DNA of 6,062 nucleotides, from NCBI GenBank assembly GCA_902783295.1, contig CACZQT010000454.1, forward strand, positions 1 to 6,062, written 5' to 3'. The notes under the pieces were generated by a model. The model was not told the origin of the DNA. It saw only the letters and a program-made list of their open reading frames with translations, and searched no databases. Of this stretch, positions 1 to 5,774 are shown one piece after another. Both the position numbers and the translations under genes were made by a program. How positions within the stretch are numbered: position 1 is the first letter of the stretch; every line of letters starts with the position of its first letter. The stretch comes from an uncultured Lachnospiraceae bacterium (lineage in GTDB: Bacteria; Bacillota; Clostridia; Lachnospirales; Lachnospiraceae).

Positions 1-14
1 AATCGCCGGACGGC

Positions 15-55
15 GGAAATACAGGACGCAGGCTAGCCTGCAGGACTGTATTTCC
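15..55 (+). repeat. Long interrupted hairpin in the dnaX leader
   Basis: GGAAATACAG (15-24) is the perfect reverse complement of CTGTATTTCC (46-55). Inside it lies the perfect 14-base palindrome GCAGGCTAGCCTGC (28-41), which gives a 5-bp inner stem with a CTAG loop. The two stems are separated by an internal loop of GAC (25-27) against AGGA (42-45). The element is flanked by two copies of CGGACGGC, at 7-14 and 58-65. No T-run follows the 3' arm, so it does not look like an intrinsic terminator. It may be a 5'-UTR structure of the dnaX transcript or part of an RNA gene that starts before the window. In Firmicutes the small SRP RNA gene often precedes dnaX, but its conserved core is not visible here. 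The inverted repeats are certain; any function is unknown. Confidence 0.7.
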
Positions 56-91
56 ATCGGACGGCTTAACCGACCGGGGGTTTACCGATGG
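54..91 (+). promoter_or_regulatory. Possible stem enclosing dnaX ribosome-binding site and start codon
   Basis: CCATCGG (54-60) is perfectly complementary to CCGATGG (85-91), which contains the dnaX ATG at 88-90. The enclosed stretch carries the only Shine-Dalgarno-like sequence, GGGGG at 76-80, seven bases before the ATG. It also carries a small inner stem, CGG (62-64) with CCG (70-72), around CTTAA. If formed, this fold would bury the start codon. A competing fold pairs 58-64 with 70-76 with one A-A mismatch. The complementarity is seen directly; translational control is inference. Confidence 0.35.
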
Positions 92-1692
92 CTTATACCG
101 CCTTATACAGAAAATGGCGTCCGTCCACTTTTGCGGACGTAAAGGGGCAGGATGCTATCGTAACGACACTGAAAAACCAGCTGAGGCTGCACCGCATCGG
201 GCATGCGTATCTGTTCTGCGGTACACGGGGCACCGGAAAGACGACTGTAGCCAAAATTCTGGCCCGGGCCGTCAACTGTGAACATCCAACTCCTGAAGGA
301 CCCTGCGGGGAATGCCCGGCCTGCCAGGCTATCGCGTCCGGAGCCTCCATGAGCGTCCGGGAAATCGACGCCGCTTCCAACAATGGCGTGGACAGCATCC
401 GGGAGATCCGGGAGGAAGTCCAGTATTCACCGACAGACGCAAAGTACCGGGTTTATATCATCGATGAGGCTCACATGATCACCAACCAGGCTTTCAACGC
501 ATTGCTGAAAACCCTGGAAGAGCCCCCGTCCTATGTCATATTTATCCTTGCAACCACGGACCCGCAGAAAATTCCTGTGACTGTCCTGTCCCGCTGCCAG
601 CGGTATGATTTTAAGAGAATCCCGGTTTCCGTTCTGCTGGAACGGCTGAAGGAACTGGCAGAAGGCGAAGGAGTGCAGGTACAGGAAAAGGCGCTCCGCT
701 ATATTGCCATGAAAGCAGAGGGCGGCATGAGGGATGCCATCAGCCTGCTGGACCAGTGCATTGCCTGTTATCCCGAAGGAGAAATCACGTATGACCAGGC
801 TCTGGAAGTACTGGGAGCCGTGGACCAGGATGTATTTTCCCGCTTTTTCCTGGCCCTTTCCGAGGGAGAAACAGAAAACTGTCTGCACCAGGTGGATGAT
901 CTGGTCATGGAAGGCCGGGATCTGGGGCAGTTTGTGCAGGATTTCATCTGGTATCTGAGGAACCTTCTGCTCCTGCGTTCTTCCGAAGTGAGCAGCGAAA
1001 TCCTGAATGTAACGGAAGAGGACGCAGCCCGGATGAGAGAAACGGCGCTTCATACGGAAGCACATTCGCTGATGCGTCTGATACGCCTGTTTTCCGAACT
1101 GCTCAGCCAGATGAAAACAGCGTCGGGGAAACGGGTACTGCTGGAAATTGCCGTATTGAAAGCACTGGAACCGGAGACGGAATCCAATCTGGAATCTGTA
1201 GAGGAGCGGATCCGCCGTCTGGAAGAAAAAGTGAAGAAAGGTCTGGCAGCCGCACCTCCGCAGGCGCCGGTTCAGGTCGTCCGCGTCCCGGAAGAAGAAC
1301 AGAAAGAACCGGAAGTCATCCGGCTCCCGGCCGCGGATTATGAAGATCTGGCAAGGCTCCGGCAGGAATGGGACGGACTCATCGCTTCCATTATCAAAGA
1401 TGATCCGCCCTGCGGCAAAGTACTGAAGGGAACCAGACCGGAACCGATCCGGCAGGGGACATTATCCATTGTATTTTTTGACCGCGAAAACTATAATAGA
1501 AGCAAAGCTTTCGGAGCCCTGGACCTGCTGAAGAAAAAAGCAGAGGCCATTCTGGGCAGGGAGTTCGACGTAGAGGCCCGGGTGGTAGAAGAATCCGAAC
1601 CGGAGCCGGTGTACGAGCTCCTGACCGAAGAAGATATCAGCAGCGTTTTCGGTACGGATATTCCGTTGGAAGAAGAAGACCAGCCTGAATGA
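88..1692 (+). CDS. dnaX: DNA polymerase III subunit gamma/tau (clamp loader ATPase)
   Basis: DnaX is the ATPase core of the clamp loader, which opens and places the beta sliding clamp on primed DNA; its tau form also links the polymerases in the replisome. The 534-residue protein is within the usual Firmicutes range. The AAA+ domain shows Walker A GTRGTGKTT (residues 45-53), a zinc site of C64, C73, C76 and C79, Walker B VYIIDEAH (122-129), sensor 1 LATTDPQKIP (154-163), the SRC arginine-finger motif (168-170) and sensor 2 GGMRDA with R215. An oligomerisation domain follows (about 225-360). The C-terminal part runs from a charged, proline-containing linker (about 370-445) to a tau-type end. 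The ATG lies 7 bases after GGGGG, and MAYTALYRKWRP is the usual DnaX N-terminus. No in-phase A AAA AAG slippery site is seen, so a frameshifted gamma product is not supported. It is first in the cluster, 25 bases before ybaB. Confidence 0.98.
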   Translation: MAYTALYRKWRPSTFADVKGQDAIVTTLKNQLRLHRIGHAYLFCGTRGTGKTTVAKILARAVNCEHPTPEGPCGECPACQAIASGASMSVREIDAASNNGVDSIREIREEVQYSPTDAKYRVYIIDEAHMITNQAFNALLKTLEEPPSYVIFILATTDPQKIPVTVLSRCQRYDFKRIPVSVLLERLKELAEGEGVQVQEKALRYIAMKAEGGMRDAISLLDQCIACYPEGEITYDQALEVLGAVDQDVFSRFFLALSEGETENCLHQVDDLVMEGRDLGQFVQDFIWYLRNLLLLRSSEVSSEILNVTEEDAARMRETALHTEAHSLMRLIRLFSELLSQMKTASGKRVLLEIAVLKALEPETESNLESVEERIRRLEEKVKKGLAAAPPQAPVQVVRVPEEEQKEPEVIRLPAADYEDLARLRQEWDGLIASIIKDDPPCGKVLKGTRPEPIRQGTLSIVFFDRENYNRSKAFGALDLLKKKAEAILGREFDVEARVVEESEPEPVYELLTEEDISSVFGTDIPLEEEDQPE

Positions 1693-1701
1693 CTGTGAAA
1701 T

Positions 1702-1708
1702 AAGGAGG
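1702..1708 (+). promoter_or_regulatory. Strong ribosome-binding site for ybaB/ebfC
   Basis: AAGGAGG lies 9 bases before the ATG at 1718, a near-perfect match to the 16S anti-Shine-Dalgarno. It is far stronger than the dnaX site, suggesting that this small abundant protein is translated more heavily than the clamp loader from the same message. Confidence 0.85.
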
Positions 1709-1717
1709 AACCCCGCA

Positions 1718-2071
1718 ATGGGCAGAAAAGGTGGATTTCCGGGAGGCATGCCCGGAAATATGGGCAACCTGATGAAGCAGGCGCAGAAAATGCAGCGCCA
1801 GATGGAAGAAGCCAGCAAAGCACTGGAAGAGGCAACTTATAAAGCCACTGCCGGCGGCGGTGCCGTGGAAGTGGAAGTTTCCGGGAAAAAGGAAATCATT
1901 TCTATAAAGCTTGCGGAAGAAGTGGTGGATCCGGAGGATATCGAAATGCTGCAGGACCTGATTGTTGCGGCTGTCAACGAAGCGCTGCAGGAGGCATCCA
2001 AGGCATCGGATGAAGCCATGTCCCGTATTACCGGGGGCATGAATACCGGTATCGGAGGCTTCGGGCTGTAA
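1718..2071 (+). CDS. ybaB: YbaB/EbfC family nucleoid-associated protein
   Basis: This is a small dimeric DNA-binding protein of the YbaB/EbfC family, associated with the nucleoid and almost always encoded between dnaX and recR. It is 117 residues long, within the family norm. A Gly/Met/Pro-rich start (residues 5-16) precedes a long helix (about 17-43). Next come the family's beta-strand signature GGGAVEVEVSGKKE (46-59) and the segment EEVVDPEDIEMLQDLIVAAV (67-86), both close to Clostridia relatives, then a C-terminal helix with a glycine-rich tail. The ATG is set by the AAGGAGG at 1702-1708. The stop codon TAA shares its last base with the recR ATG, so recR translation is probably coupled to this gene. 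Family assignment is very secure. The exact cellular role (nucleoid organisation, possible help in recombination) is only partly known for the family. Confidence 0.96.
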   Translation: MGRKGGFPGGMPGNMGNLMKQAQKMQRQMEEASKALEEATYKATAGGGAVEVEVSGKKEIISIKLAEEVVDPEDIEMLQDLIVAAVNEALQEASKASDEAMSRITGGMNTGIGGFGL

Positions 2072-2670
2072 TGAATCTGTACAGCGACCGGATGCAGGCT
2101 CTGATCGATGAGCTTTCCAGACTGCCGGGGATCGGTGCCAAATCCGCTCAGAGGCTTGCCTTTCATATTGTAAACCTTCCTTCGGAGGATGTACGCCGCC
2201 TGGCGGATACCATGGTGGAGGCGAAGACGAAGATCCGTACCTGCAGGCGCTGCTGTACGCTGACAGATCAGGAATACTGTCCGATCTGCTCGAGCCCCAG
2301 CCGGGATCCGTCAACGATCATGGTGGTAGAGAATCCCAGGGATCTGGCAGCCTATGAGAAAACCGGGCGGTATGAAGGACTGTATCATGTGCTGCACGGA
2401 GCTATTTCTCCGGCACTGGGAATCGGCCCGTCGGATATCCGCCTGAAGGAACTGATGCAGCGCCTGCAGACGGAGGACGTAAAGGAAGTTATTATAGCGA
2501 CCAACTCCAGCCTGGAAGGCGAAGCGACCGCCATGTATATCAGCCGTCTGATCAAGCCGACAGGAATCAGGGTCAGCCGCATCGCCAGCGGAGTGCCGGT
2601 GGGCGGCGACCTTGAGTATATAGATGAAGTAACTCTTCTGCGGGCTCTGGAAGGGCGCGTGGAACTGTAA
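2071..2670 (+). CDS. recR: Recombination mediator protein RecR
   Basis: RecR acts with RecO and RecF to load RecA on single-stranded DNA at gaps during recombinational repair. The 199-residue length is standard. Visible parts in order are: helix-hairpin-helix LPGIGAKSAQRLAFHI (residues 18-33); a zinc finger with C58, C61, C70 and C73; a Toprim domain starting at VVENPRD (85-91) with E87 and D91; the conserved GLYHVLHGAISP (103-114) and GIGP (117-120); the EGEATAMYI segment (149-157); and the C-terminal motif VPVGGDLEYIDEVTLLRALE (175-194). Two positions look mildly unusual from memory of the family: S146 in ATNSSLEGEAT, where proline is common, and S173 in RIASGVPVGG, where His or Asn is common. 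The ATG overlaps the ybaB stop by one base. A GGAGG at 2054-2058 is 12 bases upstream, longer than ideal, which fits translational coupling. Confidence 0.97.
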   Translation: MNLYSDRMQALIDELSRLPGIGAKSAQRLAFHIVNLPSEDVRRLADTMVEAKTKIRTCRRCCTLTDQEYCPICSSPSRDPSTIMVVENPRDLAAYEKTGRYEGLYHVLHGAISPALGIGPSDIRLKELMQRLQTEDVKEVIIATNSSLEGEATAMYISRLIKPTGIRVSRIASGVPVGGDLEYIDEVTLLRALEGRVEL

Positions 2671-2733
2671 CCGGGAAGGCTGTTTCCGGGGGGATAAGGA
2701 AGGGCCTTCCTGCCGAAAGCGGGAGATGCACAA
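2671..2733 (+). promoter_or_regulatory. recR downstream gap with alternative RNA hairpins
   Basis: Two local hairpins are possible. One pairs CCGG(G)AA (2671-2677, one bulged G) with TTCCGG (2684-2689). The other pairs AGGAAG (2697-2702) with CTTCCT (2706-2711) around GGC. A longer helix excludes both: CGGGAAGGC (2672-2680) with GCCTTCCTG (2704-2712), nine pairs including one G-T. No T-run follows either arrangement, so an intrinsic terminator is not supported and read-through into the next gene is likely. A role as an RNA processing site or in expression control of the next gene is inference. Confidence 0.35.
2721..2725 (+). promoter_or_regulatory. Ribosome-binding site deciding the GTG start at 2734
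   Basis: GGGAG is followed by 8 bases and then GTG at 2734. The reading frame is closed by TAA at 2695-2697 and offers no in-frame ATG before residue 32 (2827). The nearby ATG at 2726 is in another frame. The GTG is therefore the best-supported start. Confidence 0.75.
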
Positions 2734-5700
2734 GTGGATAAGTATACGTACAGTTTGAAGGTGGAGAAAATCGGGAAACTGGTTCGCCAGGGAGACTATG
2801 CGCAGGCGGCAAAGATCGCCGATACCATGGAATGGGGGCAGGAGCGGAACGTGCGCCTGCTTACTGTCGTTGGTGAAGCCTACGAGAAGACGGGACAGTA
2901 TACGAAAGCCATCGATGTGCTGCTGACGGCCTACGAGCGTTCTGCGATCGGGAAGCGTCTCATGTATAAGCTGACAGAACTGGCCATAGCGGCCGGGGAT
3001 CTGGAGGATGCGGAGATCTTCTATAAAAAATATCTGCAGGAGGCTCCGGACGAGAACAACCGCTTTCTTCTTCGGTATAAAATCGCGGAAGCTAAGGGAG
3101 AGGATCTGGAAAAGAGGATCGCGATCCTGGAAATCTATAAAAAGCACGAATTTGATGAGGAATGGGCCTGCCGTCTGGCGGAACTGTACCAGGAAGCCGG
3201 ACGGGCGGAAGAATGCGTTGCCCTGTGCGATGAAATCATTCTCTGGTTCGGGGTCGGTCCGTATGTAGACCGCGCCATGGAACTGAAGGAATCCTTCCGG
3301 CCGCTGACGGATGCGCAGCGTGAGCACCGGGAAAACAGAGAATACTATGAAGCCAGGGTTAAGGCAGTTGCCAATGAAATGGCTCAGGCTGTTGAAGAGA
3401 AAACGGCAACCTTGGGGATTTCGGAGGACGAGGCAGCAGAGAGCCAGGGCGCTGTTCCTGAAGAGGCAGAAGAGGAAGAAGAACTTCCCGTGATTGCCAT
3501 TTCCGATGAACCGGGTATGGCAAAACTGGCGGATGCGGCCGGAGCCATGCTTACACCGGAGCCGGATCTGCCGGTGATTCCGGATGAGGAGGAGTTTGAA
3601 CTCCCGGAGGACGATCTGTCCGAGACACAGGTATTCGGCCGCAGGGAAAAGATGAACAGCGAGCCGCAGGCGCCGGAAGCACATGAAGAGCCGGCAATTC
3701 CGGAAGAAGATGCGGATCCGGAAGAACCGGAAGCCCTTCCGGAGGAGGATCATCCTGCCGACGCGGAACCGGAAGCAGAAGAGGCTGTGACAGAGACGGC
3801 TGATACTGCAGAAGAAGCGGCGGAGAAAAAGATGACTGCGGCAGAGTCTGCGGAAGAAGACCTGCCGGATGATATCTTTATGGAAGACGAGCTGGCGGAA
3901 GACGGGCTGCTTAGTGCGGACATGGTGGAGACTGTCTTTGAAGTACCGGAAGAGGACATGGAAGAAGAGCCGGTTCCGGTCCGTAAAGAACGTACAGAAA
4001 AGCCTGTCGTAAAGGAAGAGGCAAAGCCTGTCAAAGCGGAAAAAACAGCTGTCAAGAAGGAAACAAAACCCACCAAAGCGGAAAAAACAGCTGTAAATAA
4101 GGAAGCAAAACCCACTAAAGCGGAAAAACCGGCTGCAAAAGATCCGGAGGAACCCACTGCGGCGAAAGAACCGGCCGTCAAAGAACCGGTGAAACCTGCC
4201 AGGGCTGAAGAACCGGCTCCGGCAAAGGCCGCGAAGCCCGACAGGAAGATTCCGCAGCTGACGATGCCTGAGATCCCGGAAGGGGATATTGAAGCAGAGG
4301 AGCCGGAAGAAGCTCCGAAAAAACCACAGAAGGATCCTGCCAAAGGCGGCAAAACGGCTTTCCAGATGCCGAAGATGCCCGATCTGCGGAAGCTCGGAAA
4401 AGGCCGTCAGACCGGCGGCGCTCTGCCGGAACCGGCGATTCCTCCTAAGGATGCGGATCCCATGGAGCTGGAGGAAGCCATTAATGCTGCTCTGGAAGCA
4501 GAGTCCCTGAAAGAGGACGGAGAATACGCCGAAGAAAAACAGCCCAGAACCCGGGAAGAAATGGCGATTACCAGGAACCTGAAAAATCTCCTTCGCCGGA
4601 CACTGGGCAATGCGACCGTTCCCCCGCCAGAGTCCATGGGGGAAACACAGGAATTCACTCTTCCCAGGAGACGCCGCAGAGAGAAGGATGCCTCCGCGGA
4701 AGAGAACAGCAGAGCCAGAGCGCAGGCGGAAAGACCCGTAAAGCCGGAGAGAAGAAAACCGGCCGGGCGGCTGCCTGAAGAAGATATGGAAAGAAGCGGT
4801 GCTCCGATTGCTCCGGACAGCCTGGATGAAATTCTCGGCGAAGAGGAAGCCAGGACACCGAAGACACGCAGACAGGAGACGCAGCAGCCGATGCCTCTGG
4901 CAGATGATTCCGGTGTGCTTCCTGAAATTTCCTTTGATGAAACAGCCCGGGCCGCCTGGGAGCAGAACGCCGGACGCCGCGAACAGACCAGAAGCCCGCT
5001 GGAGAGCAAAGAAATGGAACGCTGCCTGTTTGTGGAAGCTACAGGTGAAGAAGGTGTAAACCGGGCAGTAGATGCTCTGGAGGCTTATTACCAGGCCAGA
5101 GGCCGCGAGGTAGGACCGATTGCCAAGATCACCGGGGAGAAACTGAACCGCCGCGGACTGATTAAATCCCTTTCACAGCTGGAAAGCAAGGACCTGATTA
5201 TTGACAAAGCCGGGGCACTCAGCAATGAACTGCTTCAGGAAGTTCTCCGCGTGATTGAACGGCTTGATACGAACAAGGTATTTGTGCTGATGGAAGAAGC
5301 CGGAGGCATGAATGAACTGAAAGAACGGCTGACGGCACAGCTGCTGTCCACGACTTCCCTGGTGGAAGGAGCCGGACCGGCCGGGCGGAAACCGAAAGCC
5401 CCTGCAGCGGAAACAGAACCGGCGTCTTCTGAGAGACAGCGCAGTGCCAAAAAAGTGAAGCCGCTGAATTTCGACCGCATGGACCCCAGACAGGAACTGT
5501 CCCGGGCGGATTTCCTGCGCTATGCAGATTATTTTGCCCGCACGATACAGTGCGTCATAGATGAATCCGGATTTGACGCCCTGGAGGATGAAATCGATCT
5601 GATCCGTCAGGAAGGCGGAAAGCTCCTGGCTGGTGAAGTGGAGGATGTGATTGAGGATGCCGCTGAAAATGCATCCCGTCCGTCGATCCGCAGAATGTTC

Positions 5701-5757
5701 GGCGCAAAATATAATAAAGACGGTTTCCTGATTCTCAGAGACCGCAACTTTACCTGA
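2734..5757 (+). CDS. Large TPR protein with disordered linker and degenerate AAA+-like C-terminal domain; function unknown
   Basis: This is a 1007-residue protein with no signal peptide or membrane segment, so probably cytoplasmic. Residues 1-220 are helical and TPR-like: helix pairs at about 8-34, 41-70 (VGEAYEKTGQYTKAIDVLL), 76-104 and 144-173, with Trp residues at 34, 144 and 171. Residues about 221-425 are strongly acidic. 426-530 switch to Lys/Ala/Pro/Glu-rich sequence with a threefold 14-residue repeat, and 530-760 remain low complexity with a basic cluster RRRRR (645-649). The folded C-terminus (about 761-1007) has the strand pattern of an AAA+ ATPase, but its nucleotide-binding motifs are degenerate. 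From memory, Lachnospiraceae encode similar TPR-plus-P-loop-like proteins in this setting; no search was run. It lies 63 bases after recR and 17 before a CvpA-type gene, so it is probably co-transcribed with both. A scaffold or adaptor role is a guess. Confidence is high for the gene, moderate for the domain reading, and nil for a specific function. Confidence 0.9.
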   Translation: MDKYTYSLKVEKIGKLVRQGDYAQAAKIADTMEWGQERNVRLLTVVGEAYEKTGQYTKAIDVLLTAYERSAIGKRLMYKLTELAIAAGDLEDAEIFYKKYLQEAPDENNRFLLRYKIAEAKGEDLEKRIAILEIYKKHEFDEEWACRLAELYQEAGRAEECVALCDEIILWFGVGPYVDRAMELKESFRPLTDAQREHRENREYYEARVKAVANEMAQAVEEKTATLGISEDEAAESQGAVPEEAEEEEELPVIAISDEPGMAKLADAAGAMLTPEPDLPVIPDEEEFELPEDDLSETQVFGRREKMNSEPQAPEAHEEPAIPEEDADPEEPEALPEEDHPADAEPEAEEAVTETADTAEEAAEKKMTAAESAEEDLPDDIFMEDELAEDGLLSADMVETVFEVPEEDMEEEPVPVRKERTEKPVVKEEAKPVKAEKTAVKKETKPTKAEKTAVNKEAKPTKAEKPAAKDPEEPTAAKEPAVKEPVKPARAEEPAPAKAAKPDRKIPQLTMPEIPEGDIEAEEPEEAPKKPQKDPAKGGKTAFQMPKMPDLRKLGKGRQTGGALPEPAIPPKDADPMELEEAINAALEAESLKEDGEYAEEKQPRTREEMAITRNLKNLLRRTLGNATVPPPESMGETQEFTLPRRRRREKDASAEENSRARAQAERPVKPERRKPAGRLPEEDMERSGAPIAPDSLDEILGEEEARTPKTRRQETQQPMPLADDSGVLPEISFDETARAAWEQNAGRREQTRSPLESKEMERCLFVEATGEEGVNRAVDALEAYYQARGREVGPIAKITGEKLNRRGLIKSLSQLESKDLIIDKAGALSNELLQEVLRVIERLDTNKVFVLMEEAGGMNELKERLTAQLLSTTSLVEGAGPAGRKPKAPAAETEPASSERQRSAKKVKPLNFDRMDPRQELSRADFLRYADYFARTIQCVIDESGFDALEDEIDLIRQEGGKLLAGEVEDVIEDAAENASRPSIRRMFGAKYNKDGFLILRDRNFT
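4018..4143 (+). repeat. Three tandem 42-bp (14-residue) coding repeats
   Basis: Three head-to-tail units lie inside the large TPR protein: 4018-4059, 4060-4101 and 4102-4143 (residues 429-442, 443-456 and 457-470). They read EAKPVKAEKTAVKK, ETKPTKAEKTAVNK and EAKPTKAEKPAAKD. By hand count, neighbouring units match at 34 of 42 bases. Units 1 and 2 share an uninterrupted 20-base identical run. This suggests fairly recent duplication by slippage or unequal crossover. The Lys-rich units follow directly after the acidic tract, so the charge of the chain flips here. Confidence 0.9.
5014..5754 (+). other. Degenerate AAA+-like domain of the large TPR protein
   Basis: This covers residues 761-1007. 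A first strand CLFVEA (764-769) leads into TGEEGVNRA, where a P-loop (GxxxxGK[ST]) would sit. The first Gly position is A769, the second is G774, and the essential Lys and Ser/Thr positions are V775 and N776. A helix follows, then IAKITGEKLNRRGL (796-809). The Walker B-like strand DLIIDKAG (820-827) keeps the Asp but has Lys in place of the catalytic Glu. KVFVLMEE (848-855) fits the sensor-1 strand. After a low-complexity linker (about 879-911), helices 925-982 resemble a lid, ending with a conserved-looking tail FGAKYNKDGFLILRDRNF (989-1006). The fold assignment is inferred from the strand and motif spacing and from remembered relatives. Confidence 0.5.
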
Positions 5758-5760
5758 TCC

Positions 5761-5766
5761 GGAGGG
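5761..5766 (+). promoter_or_regulatory. Ribosome-binding site for the CvpA-family gene
   Basis: GGAGGG is 8 bases before the ATG at 5775 and only three bases after the stop codon of the large TPR gene. This fixes the start of the partial downstream gene and argues for a shared message. Confidence 0.85.
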
Positions 5767-5774
5767 ACTTCTTC

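Noticed and set aside
15..55. Intrinsic terminator before dnaX
   Set aside because: The stem is long enough, but the 3' arm is followed by ATCGGACGG rather than a T-run, and the stem has an internal loop.
1..87. Small SRP RNA gene, often found upstream of dnaX in Firmicutes
   Set aside because: The conserved core with GGAAGCAGCC is absent from these bases. The gene could lie further upstream, outside the window.
427..1065. A 212-codon minus-strand frame inside dnaX
   Set aside because: It lies fully within the conserved ATPase domain of dnaX, which constrains the sequence, and no family resemblance was seen.
1531..1540. Programmed -1 frameshift site in dnaX at the six-A run (also the five-A run near 1224)
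   Set aside because: The zero-frame phase is G AAA AAA G rather than A AAA AAG, so re-pairing after slippage would be poor. The position is close to the C-terminus, unlike the known gamma-producing site.
1637..2314. A 225-codon minus-strand frame across ybaB
   Set aside because: It is antisense to strongly conserved YbaB and RecR codons and has no credible product.
2697..2711. Terminator after recR
   Set aside because: The hairpin is short and followed by GCCGAAAGC with no T-run; the next gene's ribosome-binding site follows at once.
2311..3753. A 480-codon open frame on the minus strand opposite recR and the TPR gene
   Set aside because: It is antisense to two well-supported genes, its translation is rich in Phe, Arg and Leu without a recognisable domain, and it reflects the GAA/GAG/CTG-rich codon use of the coding strand. 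It is treated as a shadow.
4018..4143. CRISPR-like array
   Set aside because: The units are contiguous in-frame coding repeats of 42 bases with no spacers and sit inside a continuous reading frame.
3750..4352. A 200-codon minus-strand frame made mostly of Ser, Ala, Gly and Phe
   Set aside because: It is the mirror image of the Glu/Lys/Pro-rich repeats on the plus strand; low complexity on both strands explains the lack of stops.
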